From a virus: a stretch of DNA of 64,000 nt. Shown in pieces: positions 7,879 to 15,541 of this stretch (positions are counted from its first letter, which is position 1; every line of letters starts with the position of its first letter). A program made the translations under genes and the position numbers. The DNA lies in the IMG/VR virus record IMGVR_UViG_3300005533_000003, positions 1 through 64,000 of that record; one strand, 5' to 3'. The notes under the pieces were generated by a model. It saw nothing but the letters and a program-made list of their open reading frames with translations, searched no databases and was not told the origin of the DNA.

Positions 7879-8212
7879 CCTTCGTAAGATTATATATACG
7901 TTCTAACTCTTTGATATCTTTCCACTTACCTTGATACTCACTGTCTAGGATCTGGTTATCCTGCGTTATGGCTTTTTCTATTTCCTGCTCATACTCTTCC
8001 CTTGCTTCCTGGGTCTGTCCGTCTTCGGGTACAAAGACCATATTATCGAATAACTTCTGAAGATAATAATTTTGGTTCAATCCAACCTTAAGCATTTGGA
8101 ATAAGAATAAGTTTTCACGGGTAGGAGGGAAAGTACCAACCCATTCAAGTAGATACTTAAAAGCGGCCACATTCCAGGCAATAATGTTCTTTAGATTATC
8201 GTCAAATGACAT
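7757..8212 (-). CDS. Hypothetical protein, 151 aa
   Basis: The N-terminal 110 residues are helical and look well conserved in character (aromatic-rich, then an EEYEQEIEKA helix). The last 40 residues are Gly/Ser/Thr-rich and overlap the ATPase start by 122 bases in another frame. It lies between nuclease and ATPase and may be a partner of either. No family recognised. Confidence 0.55.
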   Translation of the reverse strand: MSFDDNLKNIIAWNVAAFKYLLEWVGTFPPTRENLFLFQMLKVGLNQNYYLQKLFDNMVFVPEDGQTQEAREEYEQEIEKAITQDNQILDSEYQGKWKDIKELERIYNLTKDENGTTGTSETVSGWYERLYGAGGSKGPGESPTKEGDSGK

Positions 8213-9117
8213 TAATAAACCTTAATCTTAGAGGCTTGCCGGTAGACTTCCGCAATACACTTATGAAACGCGTCACCCTTATTGGATGTATCCGTATCAT
8301 CGGCTTCTGGGGCATTTTCCATACGACGCGCAAACTCAGGGCAACGTTGAAACTGACCCAAGGACGTGTAACTCATTTCCCTATCCGACTTAGGTACGTA
8401 CCGGGGCATTGTGTAATGGTCACAATCGTACTTGAAGGGGCATTCGTAACTATACTTGAAACAAGCATCGGGCATATTACGAGGCCAAATGTCCATACCA
8501 ACATTAACTAGCGCTTGTCTTTGTAATTGAACGCCACGGATATAGTCAAATGTTTCTTTGACACAAGTATCGTGGACTCCAAGAAGTATCTCTTTTGTAG
8601 CGCATCCATCATCGTAACACCTACTGCTTACACCCCGGTAACTAATAACACTGGCTCCGGTAAGACTGGCGTATATCTTCCACTGCCATGAATCAATAAG
8701 CCTATCCCGCCATCGCTGGTCTAACTCTCCGTCTCGGGTTTTCCAATCGATAATAATTCGTTTATTTTTATAAGCATCGAAGGGCTTTATAGTACCGTTC
8801 ATAGTACCTAAGACATCTATATATCCCTTAATCCCTATTTCATCTTGATACAGACCTTCTACTTCCTCAATTTTTAACTCCACTAAGTCTCGTGGTAACC
8901 AATGTCTACAAGCATTCTCTAGCATCTCGTAGATATTATTTACCTCGTCCAGACTGTAGGTAGGCTTTCTACCATCCCGTTTAGGTGACCACAGAGCTTC
9001 TTCAACTTTCGTTTGGTCTATAAGGGGCCATACAGCTTCAAACTCGGGGATTTTAACTTTCACTTTCCTGTATCCACTTTCGCAGTTTCGCGAACTCTCT
9101 TTTTTCCTGTCGTACAC
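8212..9117 (-). CDS. PD-(D/E)XK nuclease, RecB/Cas4-like with C-terminal Cys cluster
   Basis: 301 residues. IKGYIDVLG supplies the first acidic residue and IIIDWKTRDGE the D-x-K core. A following helix, RLIDSWQWKIYAS, has the Q-containing QxxxY-like motif of RecB-family nucleases. Near residues 210-225, C...CPFKYDC gives three Cys of a Cas4/AddB-type iron-sulfur site. Likely a DNA exonuclease working with the neighbouring ATPase in recombination. The ATG at 9117 lies downstream of an internal promoter (9159-9187). Confidence 0.8.
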   Translation of the reverse strand: MYDRKKESSRNCESGYRKVKVKIPEFEAVWPLIDQTKVEEALWSPKRDGRKPTYSLDEVNNIYEMLENACRHWLPRDLVELKIEEVEGLYQDEIGIKGYIDVLGTMNGTIKPFDAYKNKRIIIDWKTRDGELDQRWRDRLIDSWQWKIYASLTGASVISYRGVSSRCYDDGCATKEILLGVHDTCVKETFDYIRGVQLQRQALVNVGMDIWPRNMPDACFKYSYECPFKYDCDHYTMPRYVPKSDREMSYTSLGQFQRCPEFARRMENAPEADDTDTSNKGDAFHKCIAEVYRQASKIKVY

Positions 9118-9295
9118 TGTCGAAAATTAATTTAAGTTCTCGACAAACTGTACTTGTAATTGTATCATGACTTTCCTGTTTTGTCAAGTCTAAACCCTTC
9201 GTAATACCGGGACTAACGCCTAAGTACTCATCAAACTGGTACTCTTGAAAATGAACCTCTTCAGGTCCGGGGGAAAGAGTTTTAAACTTCGGCAT
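9053..9295 (-). CDS. Hypothetical protein, 80 aa
   Basis: Starts MPKFKTLSPG. Mostly charged helices with no visible motif. Its 3' part overlaps the nuclease start and contains the promoter for the nuclease gene. Its 5' end overlaps the next gene by 14 bases. Confidence 0.5.
   Translation of the reverse strand: MPKFKTLSPGPEEVHFQEYQFDEYLGVSPGITKGLDLTKQESHDTITSTVCRELKLIFDSVRQEKREFAKLRKWIQESES
9159..9187 (-). promoter_or_regulatory. Sigma70-type promoter, minus strand
   Basis: TTGACA, 17 bases, TACAAT on the minus strand, inside the 9295-start gene. It gives the nuclease/ATPase unit its own transcription start about 35 bases before the nuclease ATG. Confidence 0.8.
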
Positions 9296-9467
9296 CCCTA
9301 TCCTCTAATTCTATAATCACCTTCCCGCTATCCAGGGAAAAGTATTCCTCAACAAAGTTCTTTAGCCTTTCCAAATCCCCTTCCAATCTTTTAAACATCT
9401 GGTCGTCAGTCTCGTACTGCATTGGTTGCAATAGAAAATCGACATTAATTTTCAGTCTTTTCTTCAT
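9282..9467 (-). CDS. Hypothetical protein, 61 aa
   Basis: Small acidic protein, beta then helix (QMFKRLEGDLERLKNFVEEYF). No family recognised. It overlaps both neighbours by 14-23 bases, as in a tightly coupled operon. Confidence 0.5.
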   Translation of the reverse strand: MKKRLKINVDFLLQPMQYETDDQMFKRLEGDLERLKNFVEEYFSLDSGKVIIELEDRDAEV

Positions 9468-9969
9468 TTGGAAACTCCAATCCGGGTAATGAAATATCCT
9501 TAATCCGACCCTGTAACTCCGGACTCAAATTGATAGTAATACTACTATCAGTAGGTACCGCCATATTCTCATCCGCACTTATTAACTTTGCCGCTTCCAA
9601 CGCTAGTTTACGTTCCTTTACACTTTCACTTGCTACACCTTCCATAAAGACCTTATTAAGACCCGCTTTAACCATCATTTGGCGTATTTTCTTATCTAAC
9701 GTGGCCCCTTCTAAAAGGGCTTCTACGGCGGCTTTCATTTCCTGACTACTATTAATTCTTTTTAATGTAGTTCCCACTCTTTCAGCCGCTATACCGGGTT
9801 TCTCTCCACTCTTCACTAGGTCTACGAACTTACGGGCCTGTTTACGGGCTTCGCTATCGGTAGAGGTATCCAGAGTGACTTCTACGCCGCTAACAGTAGT
9901 GGCTAGGGCCTGTTCACCTTCTACGACTTCCAAAGGACGCACGCTATCTAGTTCTTTATCGAAAGGCAT
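9445..9969 (-). CDS. Possible terminase small subunit-like protein, 174 aa
   Basis: Residues about 45-72 read as a helix-turn-helix (KFVDLVKSGEKPGIAAERVGTT). The middle has RQMMVKAGLNKVFMEG followed by ERKLALEAAKLISADENM, the arrangement of many phage TerS-like proteins: a DNA-recognition N-terminus, then an oligomerisation helix pair. If right, it would recognise the packaging site for the large subunit at 32990. Its place on the opposite strand, 23 kb from terL, is unusual, so a different DNA-binding role is possible. Confidence 0.4.
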   Translation of the reverse strand: MPFDKELDSVRPLEVVEGEQALATTVSGVEVTLDTSTDSEARKQARKFVDLVKSGEKPGIAAERVGTTLKRINSSQEMKAAVEALLEGATLDKKIRQMMVKAGLNKVFMEGVASESVKERKLALEAAKLISADENMAVPTDSSITINLSPELQGRIKDISLPGLEFPNEEKTEN

Positions 9970-9985
9970 TTATTTGCATATCCAT

Positions 9986-10114
9986 TTAAAGAAACTTTGC
10001 TATTAAAAAGAAAAAAGTGAATACACCACTTAACACTGCTGCATCTTTCAATTGAAAAGCCACCAGAGCAACAGTAAGGAATGCAAAGATATAACCAATA
10101 TATTCAATTTTCAT
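9986..10114 (-). CDS. Small membrane protein, 42 aa
   Basis: Starts ATG 10114, overlapping the stop of the JAMM gene by ATGA. Two hydrophobic helices (IGYIFAFLTVALVAF and AVLSGVFTFFFLIAKFL) joined by a short polar turn. It lies just below the promoter at 10132-10160, giving a leader of only about 11 bases. Function unknown. Confidence 0.55.
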   Translation of the reverse strand: MKIEYIGYIFAFLTVALVAFQLKDAAVLSGVFTFFFLIAKFL

Positions 10115-10515
10115 AAGGCATGTGTAAGTATAGTATACTGCGGAGTTACGTAAAAGTCAAGCCTACTTAAGTTCTTTTCTCCACATGTATAGATCCCAAA
10201 TATTAAACCTCCATCATACTGTGCGGACTCAATATCCGCTTTACTTACATACTGATGCGTATCGTACGGGTGGCTATGAAGGGAACCTATAAACCGCTTT
10301 GGATACGAAACTCCCCCGACATCCTGTACATGACTATCGCTAGAAGTAACTTTAGGATACGTAAGTTCTTCTATAGTTATTCTAACTTTCTTTCCCTTCT
10401 TAAACTTATCCACGGTACCACACATGTAAGCAAGTACTTCTTTATGTGAGTCCTGAGCCTTACGCTTAAAGTCGTTAATTAATTTCTTATCGTAGTATAG
10501 GTGTATACAACTCAT
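10111..10515 (-). CDS. Stand-alone JAMM/MPN (JAB) metalloprotease
   Basis: 134 residues, the size of a bare JAB domain. Metal ligands fit Glu26, His80 and His82 (GSLHSHP) and Asp94, with Ser91 before it. The spacing from His82 to Asp94 is one residue longer than the common HxHx10D. JAMM enzymes cut isopeptide bonds, as in deubiquitinases and bacterial Cap3/Bil-type deconjugases. In tail phages the domain usually sits in a tail-tip protein fused to NlpC/P60, not alone in the early block. It is co-translated with the phosphoesterase upstream (4-base overlap). A counter-defence or host-protein-processing role is an inference. Confidence 0.8.
   Translation of the reverse strand: MSCIHLYYDKKLINDFKRKAQDSHKEVLAYMCGTVDKFKKGKKVRITIEELTYPKVTSSDSHVQDVGGVSYPKRFIGSLHSHPYDTHQYVSKADIESAQYDGGLIFGIYTCGEKNLSRLDFYVTPQYTILTHAL
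10132..10160 (-). promoter_or_regulatory. Sigma70-type promoter, minus strand
   Basis: TTGACT, 17 bases, TATACT on the minus strand. It lies in the last codons of the JAMM gene and serves the 42-aa membrane protein and the TerS-like gene. Confidence 0.8.
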
Positions 10516-11105
10516 AGGCCCTTTTCAAAATATTTATGTTTTTTAATAATATGCTGAATCGTACAAGGTTCGTAATTCCACATTTCAACACAGCAGTTTA
10601 TGTTAAACGATGGTATGTGAACAAGTTCATTCTTTTCATGAATTTCCCGCCTCATTTCCTCCGTCGAATTGTGTATGTGTCCATGCAACACATAGTCAGG
10701 GGGTATTCCGTCGCGGCTAAACGATAGAGGCTTAAAGGTTAAAGGGTAATGATTCAGAACCACCCGCATTCCACTAAAACCCGGTACTGAAACCACGGCA
10801 CTTTCGACCGCATGGGTAAAACCAAAATCCATCATTCTTTCCGCAGATTTATCATGGTTACCCAATATCAGAATCTTCTTACCCGGTAGTTGATCTATAA
10901 ACTGTCGTAACTCTTCATCAGTCTTACGAGCCGTTAACATCACATCCCCTAGGTGATAAACAGTATCCCACGGTCTAACTCGTGCCTGCCAACGCTTAAT
11001 CATTACCGCATCCATATGATCGGCGTCTTTGAAAGGGCGCTTACAATACTCGATAATATTTGAATGTCCAAAGTGGGTATCGGATATAATCCAAGTATTA
11101 GCCAT
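10512..11105 (-). CDS. Calcineurin-like metallophosphoesterase, 197 aa
   Basis: Complete set of family motifs: SDTHFGH at 8-14, HLGD near 51, LGNHD near 80, LNHYP near 115 and LHGHIH near 140, then a Cys pair near the end. The compact size and motif style match phage phosphoesterases annotated as serine/threonine phosphatase or phosphodiesterase-like. Substrate unknown. Start overlaps the next gene's stop by one base (TAATG type). Confidence 0.9.
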   Translation of the reverse strand: MANTWIISDTHFGHSNIIEYCKRPFKDADHMDAVMIKRWQARVRPWDTVYHLGDVMLTARKTDEELRQFIDQLPGKKILILGNHDKSAERMMDFGFTHAVESAVVSVPGFSGMRVVLNHYPLTFKPLSFSRDGIPPDYVLHGHIHNSTEEMRREIHEKNELVHIPSFNINCCVEMWNYEPCTIQHIIKKHKYFEKGL

Positions 11106-11581
11106 TACGCTTCTATCTCCGCAGGAATATCTGGATCTAGGGTCTTTGGATCGATACTAGGACTAGGGTGCGGAGTATATATTAATTTCACGTATTTACT
11201 TCCGGCTATAGCCCTTTGTACACGTTTATAAAGATCCGGTGACGCCCACACGATATTCGCGTAATAATGTCCATTTCTAGCCTGTGGCGTACACCAAACC
11301 AATTCCCCGTTAGTAGTTACTCGCGCCAAACACCCTTCAATATCCATCCCCAATTCCTCGGCCCTGTCCCCTAACTCGGGGTTAACCGGAGGTATGTCAA
11401 CACGCCACGTAATGGTAAAACGTAGCTTCTTCCCCGGCCAACCCCTCATTTCCCTAGTCAAGATACGGAATGAGTTTAAATGTATCTTGAACTCAGGGAC
11501 TACAATACGTGGGGCTTCGATTTGACGAATGGAACTAGTGGGTCCCCCCTCCAAAGCGGTTCCTTTAAAGTCCGTAATCAC
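11105..11581 (-). CDS. Hypothetical protein, 158 aa
   Basis: Beta-rich soluble protein (FKIHLNSFRILTREM...LRFTITWRVDIP...ARVTTNGELVWCTP) with a Pro-rich tail. No motif recognised. It overlaps the next gene by four bases and precedes the phosphoesterase in the same operon. Confidence 0.6.
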   Translation of the reverse strand: MITDFKGTALEGGPTSSIRQIEAPRIVVPEFKIHLNSFRILTREMRGWPGKKLRFTITWRVDIPPVNPELGDRAEELGMDIEGCLARVTTNGELVWCTPQARNGHYYANIVWASPDLYKRVQRAIAGSKYVKLIYTPHPSPSIDPKTLDPDIPAEIEA

Positions 11582-11760
11582 TCTGTTGGATTATTTCTTT
11601 CCCATTCGTCGGCTTCAAGCTTCAGGATCTCAAGTTGTCCCTTCATCCCATCCAAGGAAGCCTGTTCCAATTTAATCTTGTTATACAGCTTCTCGATAGC
11701 CTTTGAGAAAAGCCCAATTTGATACTTCGTCAAGTCATATTGTTGATTAGTCTTAATCAT
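11578..11760 (-). CDS. Small coiled-coil protein, 60 aa
   Basis: ATG at 11760 is preferred over 11799 because AAGGGG lies just upstream and the neighbouring gene's stop is at 11768. Nearly the whole product is one amphipathic, heptad-like helix (LFSKAIEKLYNKIKLEQASLDGMKGQLEILKLEADEWE). Function unknown. Confidence 0.55.
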   Translation of the reverse strand: MIKTNQQYDLTKYQIGLFSKAIEKLYNKIKLEQASLDGMKGQLEILKLEADEWERNNPTE

Positions 11761-11767
11761 ACACCCC

Positions 11768-11935
11768 TTATTTTCCCTTTTTACCAAAATTGACCGCAAA
11801 CTGACCCATCTTAGCCATTTTTGGATTCTTACTATTTGCGGCTTTTACTTTTTGTGCCCAAGGAATAGGTTTACCTTCAGGTATCCCTAACGCCCTGTGC
11901 AACTTACCAACATGAGACGGTTTAATAGTAGCCAT
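11768..11935 (-). CDS. Small basic protein, 55 aa
   Basis: Lys-rich (KPSHVGKLHRALGIPEGKPIP...KVKAANSKNPKM). The pattern resembles short basic phage proteins with an HTH-like LHRALGIPEGKP segment. The upstream region has a GATAATAG box (11954-11959) and GGGAG as ribosome-binding site. Confidence 0.6.
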   Translation of the reverse strand: MATIKPSHVGKLHRALGIPEGKPIPWAQKVKAANSKNPKMAKMGQFAVNFGKKGK

Positions 11936-11961
11936 ACAACACTCCCTGCTACTATTATCCC

Positions 11962-12132
11962 CTATTCTTGCTCCACTTTAACCACTTGAATATCCTGAAC
12001 CGGCCATCGTACAGCGTATGTCTCTTCCACAAACTCTTGTGCGTTCTTAATAGCCTGATCTGCGGAAAGAGCGTTTACAACTTCGCTAAACTCTCCGGTA
12101 ACCTGAAACGTAACTCGATATTGATTAAGCAT
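11962..12132 (-). CDS. Small acidic protein, 56 aa
   Basis: Reads MLNQYRVTFQVTGEF...ALSADQAIKNAQEFVEE. The beta strand, helix, strand order is like many small phage proteins of about 55 aa. It ends two bases before the GGGGATAATAG element of the next gene. No function known. Confidence 0.6.
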   Translation of the reverse strand: MLNQYRVTFQVTGEFSEVVNALSADQAIKNAQEFVEETYAVRWPVQDIQVVKVEQE

Positions 12133-12134
12133 TA

Positions 12135-12500
12135 TTAATCCTCTAACGTAAGACCAAACCTTTCCCTTTCATTTTCCGACATACCATAACGAATAAGACT
12201 ATTCTTTGTACTCGCAACATCCCCACTATTACTAGCCTGACAATCCCACCCAGTATAATCACATCCTCCACGGGCAACAAAGTATCGACCATCTTTAAGC
12301 TTTCCATACACTACCCAATCTGGCCCGTCATGTTCGCCTTCTACCATGCCATAAATCTTAACAACATCCTCCCGTGAAAATGTTGTAATAGGCGTTTTGG
12401 TATCGGTCACAAGTCGGTTCGGAATAATAGGAGTACAGTTACCACCCTCACCCTCTCCAAAAACTTCCGCCCAATTGTAATCATTAAGTTCTTGTAACAT
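12135..12500 (-). CDS. Hypothetical protein, 121 aa
   Basis: A compact domain with DWVVYGKLKDGRYFVARGGCDYTGWDCQAS in the second half and a charged C-terminus. The Cys/Trp-rich GGCDYTGWDC segment recalls small phage proteins of unknown role. It follows the promoter at 12733-12761. Confidence 0.6.
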   Translation of the reverse strand: MLQELNDYNWAEVFGEGEGGNCTPIIPNRLVTDTKTPITTFSREDVVKIYGMVEGEHDGPDWVVYGKLKDGRYFVARGGCDYTGWDCQASNSGDVASTKNSLIRYGMSENERERFGLTLED

Positions 12501-12845
12501 TTATAATTCTATCCCCCATGTCTTTAAATCGCTATCCTTCAACAACGTACTAAAAGCCTGTGGAAAGTCCTTAAGAGTGACGGATAAACCCTGTCGCGCT
12601 ATCTTAGCCACGACTTCCAAGTACACAAGTCTTGCCATATCCTCGTTCAACTCCACCACACTGTACCACTTCTTTCCCGTGGGCCTAGCAGGACAGGAAA
12701 TGTAGCCGCCCACTATCCTCATTCCTTTGACAAGTATACTACCCTTTTCGTCAAAAGTCAAGTACAAATTGAACCCATAGTGGCCCGGTTTAGTAAGGGG
12801 AGTAAGGTTACTTACCTGGACTTTGGCGGATACAATCATATCCAA
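12501..12845 (-). CDS. Hypothetical protein, 114 aa
   Basis: Beta-rich N-terminus (MIVSAKVQVSNLTPL...YGFNLYLTFDEKGSILVKGMRIVGG) then a helical end. The gene contains an internal minus-strand promoter. It abuts the next gene (stop 12501, next start 12500). Function unknown. Confidence 0.6.
   Translation of the reverse strand: MDMIVSAKVQVSNLTPLTKPGHYGFNLYLTFDEKGSILVKGMRIVGGYISCPARPTGKKWYSVVELNEDMARLVYLEVVAKIARQGLSVTLKDFPQAFSTLLKDSDLKTWGIEL
12733..12761 (-). promoter_or_regulatory. Sigma70-type promoter, minus strand
   Basis: TTGACT, 17 bases, TATACT on the minus strand, inside the 12845-start gene. It should raise transcription of the 12500-start gene and the small genes below it. Confidence 0.75.
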
Positions 12846-12889
12846 ACCTCATCCAAGTTTTTTGAGATTACCTCTGCTTCCATAATACT

Positions 12890-12964
12890 TTAGCCTCTAA
12901 TGATCTTTCCCGCAAAAGCAACTGGGTATTTTTTACCTTTTTGAATATGAATCGGTGGGTTCAT
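12890..12964 (-). CDS. Very small ORF, 24 aa
   Basis: Reads MNPPIHIQKGKKYPVAFAGK. It resembles the N-terminus of the preceding 77-aa protein (VQKNKTYDVQLGSRVVK against IQKGKKYPVAFAGKIIR). It may be a decayed duplicate or a true micro-protein. Weak call. Confidence 0.25.
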   Translation of the reverse strand: MNPPIHIQKGKKYPVAFAGKIIRG

Positions 12965-12965
12965 T

Positions 12966-13199
12966 TTATATCCAACACTCCGGTAAGTCCTTCTCAACTT
13001 CCCTGGCACCAAGTAAACGGTTTCTAAACTCCCGGTAGTCGTCCGAGTACTCAAGAATTTCACCCATAAACGGACCAACCCTTTCCCACTCGATACTATT
13101 TCCAGTTATCCTAGTCACCGTAGCTTTAACGACCCTAGAACCCAATTGCACATCATACGTTTTGTTCTTCTGTACCCTAATCCCATCAACCATTCCCAT
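12966..13199 (-). CDS. Small SH3-like barrel-type hypothetical protein, 77 aa
   Basis: N-terminal half is a run of strands (IRVQKNKTYDVQLGSRVVKATVTRITGNSIEWERVG), the rest helical. No family is named. The gene is preceded by a non-coding region with a perfect palindrome (13250-13274), the likely control site. Confidence 0.55.
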   Translation of the reverse strand: MGMVDGIRVQKNKTYDVQLGSRVVKATVTRITGNSIEWERVGPFMGEILEYSDDYREFRNRLLGAREVEKDLPECWI

Positions 13200-13249
13200 T
13201 TCTTACCACCCTTTCCTATATATATATTATCGTGATAGTATTGCGCTCG

Positions 13250-13274
13250 ATAGTACACTTTATAAGTGTACTAT
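13250..13274. promoter_or_regulatory. Perfect palindrome, probable operator
   Basis: Eleven-base arms ATAGTACACTT and AAGTGTACTAT around TAT. It stands in the 126-base gap upstream of the 13199-start gene, with AT-rich TTATAA repeats beside it and a TATATATA tract toward the gene. A dimeric repressor site is the simplest reading. Confidence 0.55.
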
Positions 13275-13325
13275 TTATAACTATTTATAAGTATATAATG
13301 TATAAGCGCTACGTCTTCGCTCACG

Positions 13326-13610
13326 CTACGCCTCCGCTTTGGATACAAGTTTTGTTAGCTGATCTGCAAACGCAATTCCCAACCCAAACCCAATACCCAT
13401 AAGGATATCCGGCTTACTTCCGACCGTTCGACTGCCTAAAGCCTCAATAATTATGCGACTGTAGGTAATAAGTTCTTTTTGCAAAGTAAGATTCTTCGCA
13501 ACCCTATTTGTGTATTCTTGCACATTAGGCATGTTTTCATCTTTGAAAAATTCCAACCCCAGTTTATTAAACTCTTCCGGGGTAAATTGATCCATGATAT
13601 TATTCGACAT
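13326..13610 (-). CDS. Hypothetical protein, 94 aa
   Basis: ATG 13610 is preferred over 13631. Helical, with a small-residue C-terminal helix (ILMGIGFGLGIAFADQL) like that of the 6644 protein. The stop codon lies in a repeat of GCGTAGCGTGAGCG type that continues into the gap. Overlaps the previous gene by 11 bases. Confidence 0.55.
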   Translation of the reverse strand: MSNNIMDQFTPEEFNKLGLEFFKDENMPNVQEYTNRVAKNLTLQKELITYSRIIIEALGSRTVGSKPDILMGIGFGLGIAFADQLTKLVSKAEA

Positions 13611-14001
13611 TTGTTGTATTCTCCGTTTCATCTAATAGTACTTCGTCACGTTTGATACTTTGAACCTTCTGACGGGGTTTAAAAGGCATGGAGGAGTTAA
13701 AATTACTAGGCCCTTCCTGCTTATTAGCTCCCGCCTGTGCCTTCGCTGCCTCTTTCATAAGGGCTAACTGCCTTTCAACCTCTTCCCGGTTCTTATAGGC
13801 GTCCGTAACGTTATTAACCTGGAACTGTGCGCCGAAGGTATCAAAGAACCATGACAGGGCTTTAAAGTCTTCTTCATCTACCCGCCATTGAATGGGACTA
13901 CCAGTTTCGTTTACCAGCCAGATAATCGCATGGTCGTCACGAAACAAAATCTGAATTACCCGATCCCAACGGATAATATATCGTCCAATCCTAAGAAACA
14001 T
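13600..14001 (-). CDS. Hypothetical protein, 133 aa
   Basis: N-terminal beta segment (LRIGRYIIRWDRVIQILFRDDHAIIWLVNETG) that looks like a small DNA- or ligand-binding barrel, then a helix and a Lys/Gln-rich tail with FKPRQKVQ. Function unknown. Confidence 0.6.
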   Translation of the reverse strand: MFLRIGRYIIRWDRVIQILFRDDHAIIWLVNETGSPIQWRVDEEDFKALSWFFDTFGAQFQVNNVTDAYKNREEVERQLALMKEAAKAQAGANKQEGPSNFNSSMPFKPRQKVQSIKRDEVLLDETENTTNVE

Positions 14002-14004
14002 AAG

Positions 14005-14250
14005 CTACTTACCTTCCTTTTCTTTTTGCGACCATTTGTAGCCCAGTTCGATACCGCAAAGCCACATAGTCCAGTAGTTTTCCTGATTTATTCCACTAGG
14101 ATCTAAATTATAAACAGCTTTTAAATATTCCTTAAGGGCTTCAGGATCAAATAAAATCGAGTCTTCGATGGTTCCAAAGATAGCATCATCTTCCAGGTAT
14201 TCTTTTTTATTCATCTTACGAACTAATTCTACTAACTTGTTTATATTCAT
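14005..14250 (-). CDS. Hypothetical protein, 81 aa
   Basis: Acidic helical protein ending YWTMWLCGIELGYKWSQKE. Possibly related to the 6644 and 13326 proteins by the C-terminal Gly-containing helix. It ends three bases before the next gene. Confidence 0.6.
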   Translation of the reverse strand: MNINKLVELVRKMNKKEYLEDDAIFGTIEDSILFDPEALKEYLKAVYNLDPSGINQENYWTMWLCGIELGYKWSQKEKEGK

Positions 14251-14264
14251 ATAGTTATCCTTTA

Positions 14265-15152
14265 TTAAAATTCCTTCATATCCCCAACATTAAACACTCT
14301 ATCCCGATAGCCCAGTGCATACCAACATTCACGTATTACCTGGGGCCTGTCATCAAAAATAGCTATGACGTTATAATGGCCCTTAATATGCGTATCATAT
14401 ATTTCCCGCTTGACCACGCTATCTCGTCTCATGTCTCCGGCTTCTCGCATATATAGGTGAAAAGGCGACCAATCAAAATTACTCTGAAGCCAATAGATAG
14501 TTTTACGCCTACAAGACCCATCCCGGCCACTTACAAAAATAACCTCTGCTCCACTTCCCAGTTTTACACTCTTGATAATTTTTAATACTTCTTTACGGGG
14601 CAAGTCTGTATCTACTTTATCCCAGTCATAGGGTCCACGTCCGTTCATAGTTGCCACAGTACCGTCAATATCTACTATAATGCAGTCCGGTAAGGTAGGG
14701 TTATAAGCCGGGGGTTCAGGATAAATAAGCGCCTCTTTTTGAAACGGATATTTACTTAGGTACTTCTTATGCATGTCTCGAATAACCTTCTCTCCAACGT
14801 GGCCTAATGTACCCAATCTCTTACGGTCATTAGCAATACATTCTTCCAAAGTGACGTGGGTAAGGTCCTTAATTTCAAACTCAGCCCCGAAAATACTAGC
14901 TATTTCTTTGAGTTTTAGTTCATGAATAGGATTAAAGTTAGTATCGTCTACGATAACGCTATAATTTGCTTTCATAAGCTGACAAATGATATCGTTTCGA
15001 ATATCTAAGACCACATTTTCCCGAGTCTTACCAATCATAGCCCGAATATCGTCTTTATTAACCCGCTTAATCGAATCATTAACTTTCATCATATCCCGCG
15101 CCCAAGTAGTTTTACCGGACCCTGGAAGTCCTTTAGTCATGTATAGTTTCAT
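14265..15152 (-). CDS. Polynucleotide 5'-kinase / 3'-phosphatase (T4 Pnkp type)
   Basis: 295 residues in two domains. The kinase domain has the P-loop GLPGSGKTT (8-16), NKDD near 32-35 and a DRKR lid (109-112). The phosphatase is a HAD domain with DIDGT (161-165), VSGR (207-210) and DDRP (267-270). Order and length match T4 Pnkp, which heals 2',3'-cyclic phosphate and 5'-OH RNA ends. Together with the RNA ligase at 18547 this is a complete RNA-repair pair. In T4 the pair mends tRNA cut by host anticodon nuclease. The two tRNA genes at 44.2-44.4 kb fit the same theme. Confidence 0.95.
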   Translation of the reverse strand: MKLYMTKGLPGSGKTTWARDMMKVNDSIKRVNKDDIRAMIGKTRENVVLDIRNDIICQLMKANYSVIVDDTNFNPIHELKLKEIASIFGAEFEIKDLTHVTLEECIANDRKRLGTLGHVGEKVIRDMHKKYLSKYPFQKEALIYPEPPAYNPTLPDCIIVDIDGTVATMNGRGPYDWDKVDTDLPRKEVLKIIKSVKLGSGAEVIFVSGRDGSCRRKTIYWLQSNFDWSPFHLYMREAGDMRRDSVVKREIYDTHIKGHYNVIAIFDDRPQVIRECWYALGYRDRVFNVGDMKEF

Positions 15153-15165
15153 ACGCCGGGTTCCT

Positions 15166-15540
15166 TTATTTACCTTTCTTCTTTTCTAGGATTTTCATCT
15201 TACGAGCCACGATACATATGTGCCCATCTTGCCTACCACGGGCCACAATGTTAGTTAACAGTACGGGTACTACATACATGTCACTAAATGCCCAATTCTC
15301 AGCACCCTTCTTTGTAGTAAACGCGTGAAAACCTATTGGATAGGAACTATCATATGTGTAAATAGGTTTACTACCCTTATTTACATACCATCTATTAGGC
15401 TTAAACCCATTTGGGTGCATATGTCTTCTAAATTCGGAATAGTATTTACCATTATCCTCGTTTTTATAAAGTACCTTCCAAGCCTTAACCTCATGGGTCA
15501 GGGGCGGGTCAAAGGTATTAGTCACTTTATTCATGCACAT
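15166..15540 (-). CDS. Hypothetical protein with GFHAF-type domain, 124 aa
   Basis: Contains YPIGFHAFTTKKGAENWAF and a C-terminal VARGRQDGHICIVARKMKI. The next gene has the same layout (YPAGFHGY...VPVIVAHEMRI), so they are tandem paralogs. The 17333 protein may share the GVIHAYTSPLLAV version. The motif is frequent in phage proteins of unknown role that begin by describing a substrate pocket rather than a catalytic site. Confidence 0.6.
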   Translation of the reverse strand: MCMNKVTNTFDPPLTHEVKAWKVLYKNEDNGKYYSEFRRHMHPNGFKPNRWYVNKGSKPIYTYDSSYPIGFHAFTTKKGAENWAFSDMYVVPVLLTNIVARGRQDGHICIVARKMKILEKKKGK

Positions 15541-15541
15541 A

